Positions 1 through 10,754 of a stretch of 64,000 bases of DNA are shown piece by piece (within the stretch, counting starts at the first letter, position 1; each line of letters opens with the position of its first letter). Origin of the DNA: Curtobacterium sp. MCBA15_012 (GTDB lineage Bacteria; Actinomycetota; Actinomycetes; Actinomycetales; Microbacteriaceae); contig NZ_CP126267.1 in NCBI RefSeq assembly GCF_001864935.2, positions 3,513,140-3,577,139 of the forward strand. The letters are read 5' to 3'. The position numbers were made by a program, and so were the translations under genes. The notes under the pieces were generated by a model, which ran no database searches, was not told the DNA's origin, and worked only from the letters and a program-made list of their open reading frames with translations.

Positions 1-61
1 CGAGCACGTCGACACCCGCATCACGAAGGTCGTCCGCCGCCGCGCCGCCGGGGCGACGTCC

Positions 62-796
62 GTGCCGGCCGCGCGCCGCGCCTCCCGTCCGTCCCGCGGG
101 CACCGCGCCAGCCGCGTCACGCTGACGAGCGCGCTGGCCGCGCTCGCGATGTTCGCCGCCTCGGCGATGCCCGCCCACGCGGCCGCCGGGACGTCGCTCG
201 CGACCTCCACCATCGCGCCCGTCGTGCGCACCCAGGACTACGCCGTCACGCAGGCGATCGCGGCGAGCGCCTCGGACCGTGACGGCTTCACGATCGGTGG
301 CGGCACGGTGAACCCCGGGAACGGCACCGCAGGGGCCGCCGGGTCCGCGGTGTCGTACGGCGGTGACGTCCGCTCGCCGTTCCCCGGTCCGGTGCGGATG
401 AGCTCGGGCTTCGGGTACCGGTCCGCCCCGTGCGGCGCGTGCTCGTCACTGCACCAGGGCCTCGACTTCAACCCCGGGATGGGCGCGCCGATCGGTGCCG
501 TCGCCGCGGGCAAGGTCCGCGTCTCCGGGACGTACTTCTCGTACGGCACCGCCGTGGTCATCGACCACGTGATCGACGGCCGCAAGGTCGCGACGCTCTA
601 CGGCCACATGATCCCCGGGTCCTCGCCGCTCAAGGTCGGCGACCGGGTCGAGGCCGGGCAGTTCATCGGCAAGGTCGGCTCGTCCGGGGTCTCCACGGGG
701 GCGCACCTGCACCTCGAGGTGCTCCTGGACGGCGTGACCCCGATCGACCCCGAGGCCTGGCTCGAGGCCCGCATCGGTCGCTCGCTGACCCCCTGA
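62..796 (+). CDS. M23-family (LytM) secreted metallopeptidase
   Basis: Probable cell-wall endopeptidase acting outside the cell on peptidoglycan cross-links. A hydrophobic signal segment near residues 20-40 ends in an AHA-A type cleavage site. The C-terminal half is a peptidase M23 domain with the zinc-binding pattern HQGLDF (HxxxD) near residue 132 and the closing HLHLE motif near residue 216, both present. The GTG start is uncertain: the frame stays open to the left edge of the window, so the gene may start outside it. The first codons overlap a half copy of the ACGGGAGGC palindrome seen elsewhere, which makes the extreme N-terminus doubtful. The family is clear; the substrate is inferred. 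Confidence 0.85.
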   Translation: MPAARRASRPSRGHRASRVTLTSALAALAMFAASAMPAHAAAGTSLATSTIAPVVRTQDYAVTQAIAASASDRDGFTIGGGTVNPGNGTAGAAGSAVSYGGDVRSPFPGPVRMSSGFGYRSAPCGACSSLHQGLDFNPGMGAPIGAVAAGKVRVSGTYFSYGTAVVIDHVIDGRKVATLYGHMIPGSSPLKVGDRVEAGQFIGKVGSSGVSTGAHLHLEVLLDGVTPIDPEAWLEARIGRSLTP

Positions 797-930
797 GCCG
801 AGGCCCGCACTGGTCCGCTCGCCGACCACCTGAGCCGAGCCGCCACGGCCGACCGGACGCCGCTCGCACCCGGGCCGCGCGCCCCGCGACGCACAGCACT
901 TGCCGAGCAGGAGTGCGGCCGTCGTCCAGC

Positions 931-946
931 GATCCTGTGCAGGATC
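931..946. promoter_or_regulatory. Perfect 7-bp dyad, possible operator
   Basis: GATCCTG-tg-CAGGATC lies in the 212-base gap between the M23 gene and the CBS-domain gene, 62 bases before the latter's start. It has the size of a repressor site, but no cognate regulator is adjacent. The rest of the gap shows nothing else I can name. Confidence 0.3.
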
Positions 947-1008
947 ACAGCCATGGACGATCACCACAGACCGCCCGCCCGTCGTCGATCCGCTGAGGCG
1001 TCCCGCTG

Positions 1009-2331
1009 ATGGGCACCGACACCTGGATCGCCTTCGGGCTCGTCATCCTCTTCGTGCTCGTCGGCGGGGTGTTCGCCGCCGCCGAGATCGCCCTCGTCTC
1101 GCTCCGTGAGTCGCAGCTCCAGCAGCTCGAACGCCGGGGCTCCCGCGGTGCCCGCGTCGCCGCACTCGGTCGCGACCCGAACCGCTTCCTGTCCGCCGTG
1201 CAGATCGGCGTGACCGTCGCCGGGTTCTTCTCGGCCGCGTACGGCGCCTCGTCGCTCGCCCCGGACGTCGCCCCGCTGCTGGTCGGGACCGGGCTCGACC
1301 GGGGCGCCGCGGAGGCCGTCGCCCTCGTGCTGATGACCCTCGTGATCGCGTACCTGTCGCTCGTGTTCGGCGAGCTCGTGCCCAAGCGCCTCGCCCTGCA
1401 GCGCGCCGAGGGCTTCTCGATGGCGGTCGCACCGACCCTCGACCGCTTCGCGACCGCCATGCGCCCGGTGATCTGGGTGCTCTCCCGCTCCACCGACGCC
1501 GTCGTGCGGCTGTTCGGTGGCGACCCGCACGCCCGCAGCGAGTCGATGAGCACCGAGGAGCTCCGCGGCCTGGTCGACGACCACGACGCGATCGACGCGC
1601 AGGGCCGCCGCATCGCCCGGAGCGCCCTCGACGCCGGTGACCGCACCCTGCGGGAGTCGATGCGCCCCTGGTACGACGTCTCGACCATCGACGCCGTGTC
1701 GACGATCGCGGACGCCACCGACCACGCCATCACCGCCGGCCACTCGCGGTACCTCGTCACCGAGGGGTCCCGCGACGGCGTGGCCGGGTTCGTCCACCTG
1801 CGCGACCTGCTCCGCCCGGCCGACCCCGGCGCGCCCGTGTCCACCCTGGTCCGCCCCGTCCTCGCCCTGCCCGAGACGAAGTCGCTGTCCGGTGCGCTCA
1901 CCGACATGCGCGTCGGCGGGCACCAGATCGCGCTGGTCGTCGACGAGTACGGCGGCAGCGCGGGCATGGTGACGCTCGAGGCCCTGCTCGAGGACCTCGT
2001 CGGCCGGATCCGCGACGAGTGGGACCCCGAGCACGACGGCACCACGGCGACCGCGGGCGAGGTCGACGGCGCGGTCGTGCTCGAGGACCTCGCCGCGGAC
2101 GGTGGCCCGGTCCTGCCCGACGGCGACTACGAGACCGTCGGCGGGCTCGTCCAGGTGCACCTCGACCGGGTGCCGCGCGTCGGCGACGTCGTCGAGGTCG
2201 GCGACCACCGCCTCGAGGTGACCCGGATGGACGGGCACCGCGTGGCGCGGCTGCGCGTCACGGCGCGCACCGGCGACGCCGCCGCGCACGCGGACGGCGA
2301 GCCGGTCCCGGGGCCGGCCGCGGTCCGGTAG
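1009..2331 (+). CDS. CNNM/HlyC-type membrane protein with CBS pair
   Basis: Member of the hemolysin C/CorC-like family (CNNM transmembrane domain, two CBS domains, C-terminal CorC_HlyC transporter-associated domain), 440 residues, normal length. The first about 170 residues contain several hydrophobic segments, including the family-typical FGELVPKRLAL motif. The CBS pair follows (about 200-330; DEYGGSAGMVT is the characteristic second-CBS motif) and then the FAD-like C-terminal fold. The family is linked to magnesium or cobalt efflux and to membrane integrity; the hemolysin label is historical. ATG start with a weak GAGG upstream. A 52-bp perfect palindrome begins 8 bases after the stop. Confidence 0.88.
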   Translation: MGTDTWIAFGLVILFVLVGGVFAAAEIALVSLRESQLQQLERRGSRGARVAALGRDPNRFLSAVQIGVTVAGFFSAAYGASSLAPDVAPLLVGTGLDRGAAEAVALVLMTLVIAYLSLVFGELVPKRLALQRAEGFSMAVAPTLDRFATAMRPVIWVLSRSTDAVVRLFGGDPHARSESMSTEELRGLVDDHDAIDAQGRRIARSALDAGDRTLRESMRPWYDVSTIDAVSTIADATDHAITAGHSRYLVTEGSRDGVAGFVHLRDLLRPADPGAPVSTLVRPVLALPETKSLSGALTDMRVGGHQIALVVDEYGGSAGMVTLEALLEDLVGRIRDEWDPEHDGTTATAGEVDGAVVLEDLAADGGPVLPDGDYETVGGLVQVHLDRVPRVGDVVEVGDHRLEVTRMDGHRVARLRVTARTGDAAAHADGEPVPGPAAVR

Positions 2332-2338
2332 TCGGGAC

Positions 2339-2390
2339 GGGACGGACGGGAGGCGCGGTGCGGGCCCGCACCGCGCCTCCCGTCCGTCCC
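2339..2390. terminator. 52-bp perfect palindrome, family-1 copy 1
   Basis: Uninterrupted palindrome centred on GGGCCC with the arm core GACGGACGGGAGGCGCGG. It follows the CBS-domain gene by 8 bases, so it probably ends that transcript as a T-tract-less hairpin. It is the longest copy of a family of seven related palindromes in this window. Confidence 0.75.
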
Positions 2391-2486
2391 CGACCGCGTC
2401 CGGACCCACGGCGACCGCGACGGGCGGGCGTCCCGGGCACTGCCCGTACCTGTCTCGGGACGGCGAGCGCGACGTAGGCTCGATGC

Positions 2487-3389
2487 ATGGGCATCGACGT
2501 GCGCAACGAGATCCGGGACTTCCTGTCCTCCCGACGAGCACGGCTCACCCCCGACCAGGTCGGCATGCCGTCGTTCGGCGGCGGGGTGCGACGGGTGCCG
2601 GGGCTGCGGCGGCACGAGGTCGCCATGCTCGCCGGCGTCAGCGTGGACTACTACACGCGGCTCGAACGGGGATCGCTCAAGGGCGTCTCCGACAGCGTGC
2701 TCGAGGGCCTCGCGGGGGCCCTGCAGCTCGACGAGGACGAGCGGGTGCACCTGTGGGACCTCGCCCGGCTCGCGAACTCCGGCGTCAAGGTGATGCACCG
2801 GAACGTGCCGACCCGCGTGCGTCCCGGCGTGCAGCGGCTGCTCGACGCGATCACCGGCGCGCCGGCGTGGGTGCGGAACGAACGCGGTGACGTCGTCGCC
2901 ACGAACGACCTCGGTCGCGCGCTGTACGCGCCGATGTTCGCCGGCCCCGGACGCCCGGTGAACACCGCGCGCTTCACGTTCCTCGACCCGGCGGCCCGCG
3001 AGTTCTTCCCGGACTGGGCGACGACGGCACGCGACGCCGTCTCGGTGCTCCGTGCCGCGGCGGTCGCGAACCCGTGCGAACCCGGTCTCGTGACGCTCGT
3101 GGGGGAACTCTCGACGCGCAGCGAGGAGTTCCGCACGTGGTGGGCCGCGCACGACGTCCGGGTGCACCGACGGGGCAAGAAGCGGATCGCACACCCGATC
3201 GTCGGGGAGCTCGAGCTCGACTTCGAGGCGCTCGACCTCGTCGCGGACCCGGGCCTGACGATGTTCTCGTACTCGGCCGAGCCGGGCAGCGAGTCGGAAC
3301 GGTCCCTGGCACTGCTCGGCTCCTGGGCGGCCACGGAACGGTCCGAGCAGGTCGCTGCGCTCCGCCAGGAAGCCGCGGCCGGGGACTGA
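2487..3389 (+). CDS. XRE-family regulator with MmyB-like ligand domain
   Basis: DNA-binding transcriptional regulator of 300 residues. The N-terminus has the actinobacterial XRE helix-turn-helix layout: R-V-P-G-L-R-R-H-E-V-A-x-L-A-G-V-S-x-x-Y-Y-x-R-L-E-R-G, about residues 33-60. It is followed by the all-helical MmyB-like ligand-binding region to about residue 285. In this family the ligand is often a fatty acid-like molecule and the target is commonly an adjacent dehydrogenase; no such neighbour is present here, so the target is unknown. A TAGGCT -10 box at 2475-2480 ends 6 bases before the ATG, so the mRNA is probably leaderless. Confidence 0.88.
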   Translation: MGIDVRNEIRDFLSSRRARLTPDQVGMPSFGGGVRRVPGLRRHEVAMLAGVSVDYYTRLERGSLKGVSDSVLEGLAGALQLDEDERVHLWDLARLANSGVKVMHRNVPTRVRPGVQRLLDAITGAPAWVRNERGDVVATNDLGRALYAPMFAGPGRPVNTARFTFLDPAAREFFPDWATTARDAVSVLRAAAVANPCEPGLVTLVGELSTRSEEFRTWWAAHDVRVHRRGKKRIAHPIVGELELDFEALDLVADPGLTMFSYSAEPGSESERSLALLGSWAATERSEQVAALRQEAAAGD

Positions 3390-3483
3390 CCGGACGGCGG
3401 GCACGGAGCAGCAGCGCGGGTCCGCACCGACGGGCCCGCACGCCAGCCGTGCGTCCGCCGACCGGCGTTCGTAGGCTGGGCGC

Positions 3484-4242
3484 GTGACGGACGCGACGGA
3501 ACCGGTGCAGGGCCCGCACCCGGGCCACCCGGAGGACGGCGGCCCGCGGGTCGTCGTCGACCGGGCGCGCTACCGCCGGACCGAGCCGACCTTCGCCCGC
3601 GCGGTGGCCCGTGCCCTCGGCGACGCCCGGGACGTGCTCGACCTCGGCGCCGGTCAGGTGCCGTACCTGCCCTCGGGCCGTGCCGTCACGGACGCCGGCG
3701 ACCCGAGCTCCGGGCTGCCGTACGCCGACGACGCGTTCGACGCCGCGGTCGCCGCCTTCGTGCTCGCCGGGTGGACGGACCCCGCGCGCGGCCTCGCCGA
3801 GGTGCGACGGGTGACCCGGGGGCCGGTGGTCCTGCTCGTCCGGGACCCGGAGCGCGTCGCCGGACACTGGCTCGCCGAGTACGCGCCCGAGGTGGTGGCC
3901 GCCGACGCCCGACGGTGGCCGACGCTCGACCAGGTGGCCGCAGCACTCGGCGGCGAGGTCGAGACCACCCGGCTCCCGGTCCCGTTCACCTGTGTCGACG
4001 GCTTCTGGGAGGCGTACACCGGCCGCCCGGAACGGCTCCTCGACCCGGGCGTCCGCGCTGCCGACCCCGCGTGGTCACGCGTCGACGACCTCGCCGCGCG
4101 ACGGGCGGTGGCCGCCCTGCGCACGGCGCTCGAGAGCGGGGCGTGGGACGACCGGCACGGCGTGCTCCGCCGCCAGCCCGCACACGACGGGTCGGTCGTG
4201 CTCGTCCGTGCGGACCGGTCCCGCCCGACACGCCCGGCTTGA
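3484..4242 (+). CDS. Class I SAM-dependent methyltransferase
   Basis: A 252-residue protein with the SAM-binding motif I VLDLGAG near residues 51-57, a following D-AGDPSSGLP segment and the post-motif LAEVRRVTRGPVVLLV expected of UbiE/COQ5-like methyltransferases. The substrate cannot be read from the sequence. The GTG start is supported by a TAGGCT box at 3472-3477 ending 6 bases upstream, the leaderless arrangement used repeatedly here. It is transcribed alone between the XRE regulator and the short leader ORF. Confidence 0.8.
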   Translation: MTDATEPVQGPHPGHPEDGGPRVVVDRARYRRTEPTFARAVARALGDARDVLDLGAGQVPYLPSGRAVTDAGDPSSGLPYADDAFDAAVAAFVLAGWTDPARGLAEVRRVTRGPVVLLVRDPERVAGHWLAEYAPEVVAADARRWPTLDQVAAALGGEVETTRLPVPFTCVDGFWEAYTGRPERLLDPGVRAADPAWSRVDDLAARRAVAALRTALESGAWDDRHGVLRRQPAHDGSVVLVRADRSRPTRPA

Positions 4243-4265
4243 CACGCCGTCGTAGGGTGGGACGC

Positions 4266-4316
4266 ATGCAGCAGCAGGAGGTGGTCGGCGCGCAGAGCGC
4301 CGGCATCAGGGCGTGA
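4266..4316 (+). CDS. Possible 16-residue leader peptide (uORF) before FBP gene
   Basis: A short ORF, MQQQEVVGAQSAGIRA, starts 7 bases after a TAGGGT -10 box (4253-4258), the same promoter-to-start spacing as the leaderless genes nearby. Right after its stop is an 11-bp GC hairpin (4323-4346), then the FBP-like gene at 4425. Peptide plus hairpin upstream of a ribosome-protection gene resembles a translation-coupled attenuator. The peptide is too short for any homology argument, so this is inference from architecture. Confidence 0.4.
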   Translation: MQQQEVVGAQSAGIRA

Positions 4317-4322
4317 CGCCCC

Positions 4323-4346
4323 CGGCTGTGCCCACGGGCACGGCCG
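4323..4346 (+). promoter_or_regulatory. Hairpin between leader ORF and FBP gene
   Basis: CGGCTGTGCCC pairs with GGGCACGGCCG across a very tight loop, 7 bases after the stop of the 16-codon ORF. There is no T-tract. It could be a terminator for the short transcript or the switching element of an attenuator. Confidence 0.4.
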
Positions 4347-4424
4347 CCGTCGTCGAACCCTGACCACCACCCCGCCCGTGCGGCGCGACACCCGCGCCCG
4401 GGCCCATCCGGAAGAGACCGCACC

Positions 4425-4907
4425 GTGCTGCCCATCAGCGAGAAGACCATCCGCGCGTCGTTCGTCAACGCCTCCCGCCGGGAGACGAGCGACCTGACGC
4501 TCCCCACCGACCTCGACCGCATCGTCTGGGACGACCTCGACTTCCTCGGCTGGCGGGACCCGAGGATCGGCCGCCGCGCCTACGTCGTCGTGCCCACGCT
4601 CGACGGCGACCTGGTCGGCGTGCTGTTCCGCCAGGCCGATGCCTCGCCCCGCTCCCGCGCGCAGTGCTCGTGGTGCCAGGACGTGAAACTGCCGAACGAC
4701 GTCGTGTTCTGGAGCGCCAAGCGGTCCGGGAGGTCGGGGCGGAACGGGAACACCGTCGGCACGCTCGTCTGCCAGGACTTCCAGTGCTCGCACAACGTCC
4801 GGAAGCTGCCGCCGCCCGCCTACGAGGGCTACGACGTCGAGGCAGCGCGACTCCGGCGGATCGAGGACCTGCAGCTGCGCGCGGCGTCCTTCGTCGCCGA
4901 GGTCTGA
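4425..4907 (+). CDS. FusB/FBP-like elongation factor G-binding protein
   Basis: 160 residues matching the FBP (EF-G-binding, fusidic-acid-resistance-type) family by its C-terminal treble-clef zinc finger. Cysteine pairs are CSWC near residue 83 and a second set, C-x5-C (CQDFQC), near residue 119, with the WSAKRSGRSGR loop between them. FusB proteins bind EF-G and free ribosomes stalled in the presence of fusidic acid; actinobacterial homologues are common and many are not proven resistance genes. GTG start with GGAAGAGA 8 bases upstream. A possible leader peptide and hairpin precede it. The next gene is convergent, 15 bases away. Confidence 0.8.
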   Translation: MLPISEKTIRASFVNASRRETSDLTLPTDLDRIVWDDLDFLGWRDPRIGRRAYVVVPTLDGDLVGVLFRQADASPRSRAQCSWCQDVKLPNDVVFWSAKRSGRSGRNGNTVGTLVCQDFQCSHNVRKLPPPAYEGYDVEAARLRRIEDLQLRAASFVAEV

Positions 4908-4922
4908 GCGGGCGGCCGGGTC

Positions 4923-7568
<2,646 letters not shown>

Positions 7569-7668
7569 GGGTGCAGGTCTACTCCTGCTCGCGGGTTCCC
7601 CGGGAGGTACCGGTACGGCTACGCTGCGAGGACGGACAGTGTCCGCAGAACGCGAGGGGGAGGTCGTC

Positions 7669-7902
7669 GTGGTCGTCGTGTGGATCGTGATCGGGGTGGC
7701 GGTGGCGATCGCCGCGTTGCTCGTCGTGCTCGAGGTGCAGAACATGCGCCGCCGCCGGACGATGGCGGACATGGAGCCCGTCGACCCGCGCATCGGGGAG
7801 CGGGCGGTGCAGGACGCGGAGAGCCAGCACGCGGTGGTCGAGGGTGCGGCGAAGTCGGCGCACCCGGGGATCTCGGGCGCCGGGGGCGGTCCGCTGGGCT
7901 GA
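7669..7902 (+). CDS. Small single-span membrane protein, function unknown
   Basis: 77 residues: a short valine/isoleucine-rich transmembrane helix (about residues 2-23) followed by a basic MRRRR stop-transfer run and a hydrophilic tail. The GTG start at 7669 is chosen for the GAGGGGGAGG ribosome site at 7653-7662. A TACGCT -10 box at 7620-7625 gives a roughly 35-base leader. It is transcribed divergently from the aldo/keto reductase. No recognisable family. Confidence 0.6.
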   Translation: MVVVWIVIGVAVAIAALLVVLEVQNMRRRRTMADMEPVDPRIGERAVQDAESQHAVVEGAAKSAHPGISGAGGGPLG

Positions 7903-8011
7903 GCGCGGGCTCGGTGTCCGGCGCCGGGTGCTGCCGGCCCGTGCCGGGTGCGGTGCGGTGGGGCGCGGTGCGGTGCGGTGCGCGGGATCTCCCCGCGGGC
8001 GGACGCGTCGG

Positions 8012-8470
8012 CTACTCGGTCGAGTACTCCGTCGAGGCGAGCGGCGTGGCGGTGAAGCGGGAAAGCAGTCGCGCCAGCGCCTCCCGATCGGCCTCGGTCC
8101 AGGTGCTCGTGTGGTCGGCGATCACCGCCTCCAGACGGCGTCGCGCCTCCGCGATGGCGTCGGTGCCGCTCGGCGTGAGCGTGAGGAGCGCCTGACGACG
8201 GTCGTCCGGGCCGGGGACCTGCACGACGAGGTCCGCTCGGACGAGTTCCGCGGCGCGGCGGCTCACGACGGAGCGGTCGAGCCCGAGGTCGGGCGCCAGG
8301 GCCGCCGCCGAGCGCGGCTCGCCCGCACGCGCCAGTGCGCTCAGCACCGGGTAGTTCGCCTCGGTCAGCCCGGGCGCAACACCGAGCGTCACGCTGCCGT
8401 AGAGGCCACTGCGGAACCCGCGGGTGAGCACCACGCCCAGGGCGTTCGCGATCGTTGCTGCCGGTTCCAT
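8012..8470 (-). CDS. MarR-family transcriptional regulator
   Basis: About 152 residues with the winged-helix pattern of MarR repressors: the recognition region [20 protein letters not shown], then a beta-wing [17 protein letters not shown]. The start MEPAAT at 8470 is preferred; an upstream ATG at 8491 would place the start inside the operator. It faces an NTF2-like gene across a 77-base gap holding a perfect 17-bp palindrome, so it most likely represses itself and that neighbour. Inducer unknown. Confidence 0.87.
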   Translation of the reverse strand: MEPAATIANALGVVLTRGFRSGLYGSVTLGVAPGLTEANYPVLSALARAGEPRSAAALAPDLGLDRSVVSRRAAELVRADLVVQVPGPDDRRQALLTLTPSGTDAIAEARRRLEAVIADHTSTWTEADREALARLLSRFTATPLASTEYSTE

Positions 8471-8484
8471 GCACCGATCATACG

Positions 8485-8534
8485 TGTGCAACTCGCACAG
8501 ATCCTGCTACCGTCACTCTGTGCAAGTTGCACAG
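8485..8534. promoter_or_regulatory. MarR operator pair between divergent genes
   Basis: Site 1 is a perfect odd-centred palindrome CTGTGCAAGTTGCACAG at 8518-8534. Site 2 is the imperfect copy TGTGCAACTCGCACA at 8485-8499. Their centres are 34 bp apart, about three helical turns. Shape, spacing and position between a MarR gene and its divergent neighbour make these likely MarR dimer sites. Confidence 0.75.
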
Positions 8535-8547
8535 AATGAGGATCGAC

Positions 8548-8934
8548 ATGACGGACATCGCCACGGCACTGACGGAGCTGCTCAACGACCGGGACAGCTC
8601 GGTCGACGACGCGATCACACGGCACTTCGCCGACGACTACCGACAGCGGACCGACGGCGTCTGGAGTGACCGCGCACAGTTCGCCGACCACATCGCCCAC
8701 CTCCGCGGGATCGTCGCGCACGCGGAGGTCCGGGTGCTCGACGAGTTCGTCCGGGGCACCGCGTACGCGGACCGGCACGAGGTCCACGTGGAGAAGGCGG
8801 ACGGGACGACCGTCGTGCAGGAGGTGTACCTGTTCGGCACCCTCGCGAGCGACGGACGCTTCGCGGAGGTGCACGAGGTGACCCACCTGCTCCGGGGGAG
8901 CGAGGCGGACCGCGGCATGGGGACGGCCTCGTGA
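8548..8934 (+). CDS. SnoaL/NTF2-like domain protein
   Basis: 128 residues with the layout of the SnoaL-like polyketide-cyclase/NTF2 fold: N-terminal helices, then DDAITRHFADDYRQRTDG, a mixed sheet and a C-terminal EVHEVTHLL strand. Such proteins are small-molecule enzymes or binding proteins, often controlled by an adjacent MarR. The ATG at 8548 has GAGGAT 5 bases upstream; an in-frame ATG lies four codons earlier. Ligand unknown. Confidence 0.7.
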   Translation: MTDIATALTELLNDRDSSVDDAITRHFADDYRQRTDGVWSDRAQFADHIAHLRGIVAHAEVRVLDEFVRGTAYADRHEVHVEKADGTTVVQEVYLFGTLASDGRFAEVHEVTHLLRGSEADRGMGTAS

Positions 8935-9583
8935 GCTCGGGCGTCCCCAATGCAGGAGCCCGAGGGACCAGTCACGTACGACCCGACCGGCCACAGTCAT
9001 CCAACCGGACGCCTCAGAGTCCGCGCTTCACCGGTGAGCATCAGGACACCATCGTGACTCTGCGTCATCAGAGAAACACCCGCGCAAAGTGATCAAGAAA
9101 ACAATCGCGGAAATCGCGCTCGCTCCATCGGTGCCACACATCAAAGCCGGATACCATCTGACTTCCGTTTTGGAAGAAGGCACAGAATGCCACGCCCGCA
9201 CCACGGAGTCAGGGTCTCCCAGCGCCGATCGGCCCGAAGTAACAGCGCGAACTCCACGTTGACTGATGAAGCGGCGCAGCGCAAGACGGCACAAAGGGGG
9301 ACAGGATCCCAATCGCGGCCTCACGACACGAATCCCTGACTCTCCAAGAAGGGATCGCCCGCCCGCCTGACGCGTCGGTAAGGCGATGAGCGCTGACCTA
9401 TAGCCAGACGGACAGCCTCGCATGGCCACCCGACTCTCGACAGTCAACCGCCGGTCGGAGGCGGTAGGACATTGATTTCATGCAATAGTGGGGCGTCAAT
9501 TCCGCAATGGCCAGGGCCATACCGGCGGGATCGATGCCATCAGGGGACGCGACAAATCGTGGATGTTCGTCTACGCTCGCAGC
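8935..9583. other. AT-richer gap, no recognisable gene
   Basis: About 650 bases with visibly lower GC than the flanks and no strong ORF. A 139-codon minus-strand frame (9028-9447) has no family resemblance and poor codon bias. Base composition suggests inserted or decayed DNA leading into the two unusual genes that follow. I see no integrase, tRNA or direct-repeat boundary. Confidence 0.5.
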
Positions 9584-9712
9584 ATGTTTGGGAACTTGAA
9601 CATCGTTGTAACGGTCGTTGTCCTCGTCGTGGTCGTGGCGCTCATCTCATGGGGGGTGCAAGCGCTTGTCGCTCGTCGACGTCGTTCGCTTGATTCGCAC
9701 GTGAACGAATAA
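9584..9712 (+). CDS. 42-residue single-span membrane peptide
   Basis: MFGNLNIVVTVVV begins a strongly hydrophobic helix (about residues 6-27) that ends in a basic RRRR segment and a polar tail, stop TAA. The start is set by a TACGCT -10 box at 9572-9577 ending 6 bases before the ATG; an upstream in-frame ATG at 9488 lacks this. It is the first gene of the AT-richer patch and is 42 bases ahead of the secreted protein gene, possibly co-transcribed. Function unknown; the shape (short helix, cationic C-terminus) also fits toxin-like or stress-induced membrane peptides. Confidence 0.55.
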   Translation: MFGNLNIVVTVVVLVVVVALISWGVQALVARRRRSLDSHVNE

Positions 9713-9754
9713 CACGTCCATGGCTGAAACGGATTATTCCTCAGGAGGGGTTTC

Positions 9755-10462
9755 ATGCCACAAATTGCTCAATTCAAGAGTCTGGTCTGCGCGGCGGTAG
9801 CCGGGGGTGCACTGCTGGGCTCCGTGCTCATGGGCGTCGCACCCGCGAGTGCCTCCGAGGCGAAGCTCCTGACGGCGTCACAGGAGGCGACCGTCAGGGC
9901 GACCATGGACGGTGCGAACGTCAGCGCTGACGTGCAGGATCGCCTCATCGCAAAGCTCAACGCTGGCCAGCCGCTGGACTCGCAGACTGATGCGACGCCT
10001 GTCAGCACGAGGAGCGAGAGCCTCCGCGAGGGAGGCACCCGGTCGGTCGAGGTGTTCGCCGACGGTTCGCAACGATGGGTTGAGTCCGATGCCGTGGCAC
10101 CCGCGTCGACCGGAAGGCCGGGCGGTGTCACGACGTTGGGGCTCAACCCGTCGAAGACGGGGTGCAAGTCCTCCGGCGGCTGGAACACCAACTGCAAGAT
10201 CGGGATCTCTGACTTCGTCAGCAATGCCGGCTTCTACCTCGACTACACGACCAACAAGATCCGCGACGTCCGCGGAGCGTACTGCAACAACTCGGTCGGC
10301 GACGCCTCGTGCTCGGCCAAGCTGCGTCGTGCAACTGCATCGTCGGCGGGCCCGGCATGGGCGGAGCTGACCTTCAAGGCTGGCATCGGCCCGATCGGCA
10401 ACGTCGCCTCCGGCGCATTCGGACTGCGCGTCAGCGGGAGCAGCGCATCCGTCTACGGATGA
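9755..10462 (+). CDS. Secreted protein of unknown function with four mature cysteines
   Basis: 235 residues. A clear Sec signal peptide (residues 1-33; cleavage near ASASEA) is followed by a polar region and then a compact C-terminal domain of about 110 residues. That domain has cysteines in TGCKSSGGW, NTNCKIG, GAYCNNS and DASCSAK, consistent with two disulfides. A strong AGGAGGGG ribosome site precedes the ATG and an intrinsic terminator follows. Lower GC and more A/T-ending codons than neighbours suggest transfer. I do not recognise the family; a secreted antibacterial or surface protein is possible but unproven. Confidence 0.65.
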   Translation: MPQIAQFKSLVCAAVAGGALLGSVLMGVAPASASEAKLLTASQEATVRATMDGANVSADVQDRLIAKLNAGQPLDSQTDATPVSTRSESLREGGTRSVEVFADGSQRWVESDAVAPASTGRPGGVTTLGLNPSKTGCKSSGGWNTNCKIGISDFVSNAGFYLDYTTNKIRDVRGAYCNNSVGDASCSAKLRRATASSAGPAWAELTFKAGIGPIGNVASGAFGLRVSGSSASVYG

Positions 10463-10479
10463 TCACGCTTCACTGAGCG

Positions 10480-10510
10480 AACGGTCCCGGCCCTCACGGC
10501 CGAGACCGTT
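10480..10510 (+). terminator. Intrinsic terminator of the secreted-protein gene
   Basis: AACGGTCCCGGCC pairs with GGCCGAGACCGTT (one mismatch) around a 5-base loop, followed by TCTTC. It stands 18 bases after the stop codon. Confidence 0.8.
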
Positions 10511-10754
10511 TCTTCGTACACCTTCCGTTGGCGCGGCCGGATTCGGGCGGGGTGCCGCACCTCATGGGCATCCCTTCGGACGAGGACGCCGTCTCCATCC
10601 AGTCCCGAACGACAGGACGTGCAGCGCGGAGCGGGACGCCCCGCGCGGTCCGTTGGAGGTCGCGCCCACCCCCTGTTGCACACCGCACCGCAGCGGTCGT
10701 GCGGTTCCTCCAACACGATCGCCCGACCCGGGACGCGCCTGGTGTGATCGATGC

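Noticed and set aside
4239..4258. TTGACA (4239) as -35 partner of TAGGGT (4253)
   Set aside because: Only 8 bases separate them; a working promoter needs about 17, so the TTGACA match is probably coincidental.
9330..9400. Sequence resembling a tRNA T-arm (ACGAATCCC) in the AT-richer gap
   Set aside because: No matching acceptor stem, D-arm or anticodon arm could be folded around it.
9028..9447. 139-codon minus-strand frame in the AT-richer gap
   Set aside because: No ribosome site, no recognisable domain and irregular codon use; more likely chance opening in non-coding DNA.
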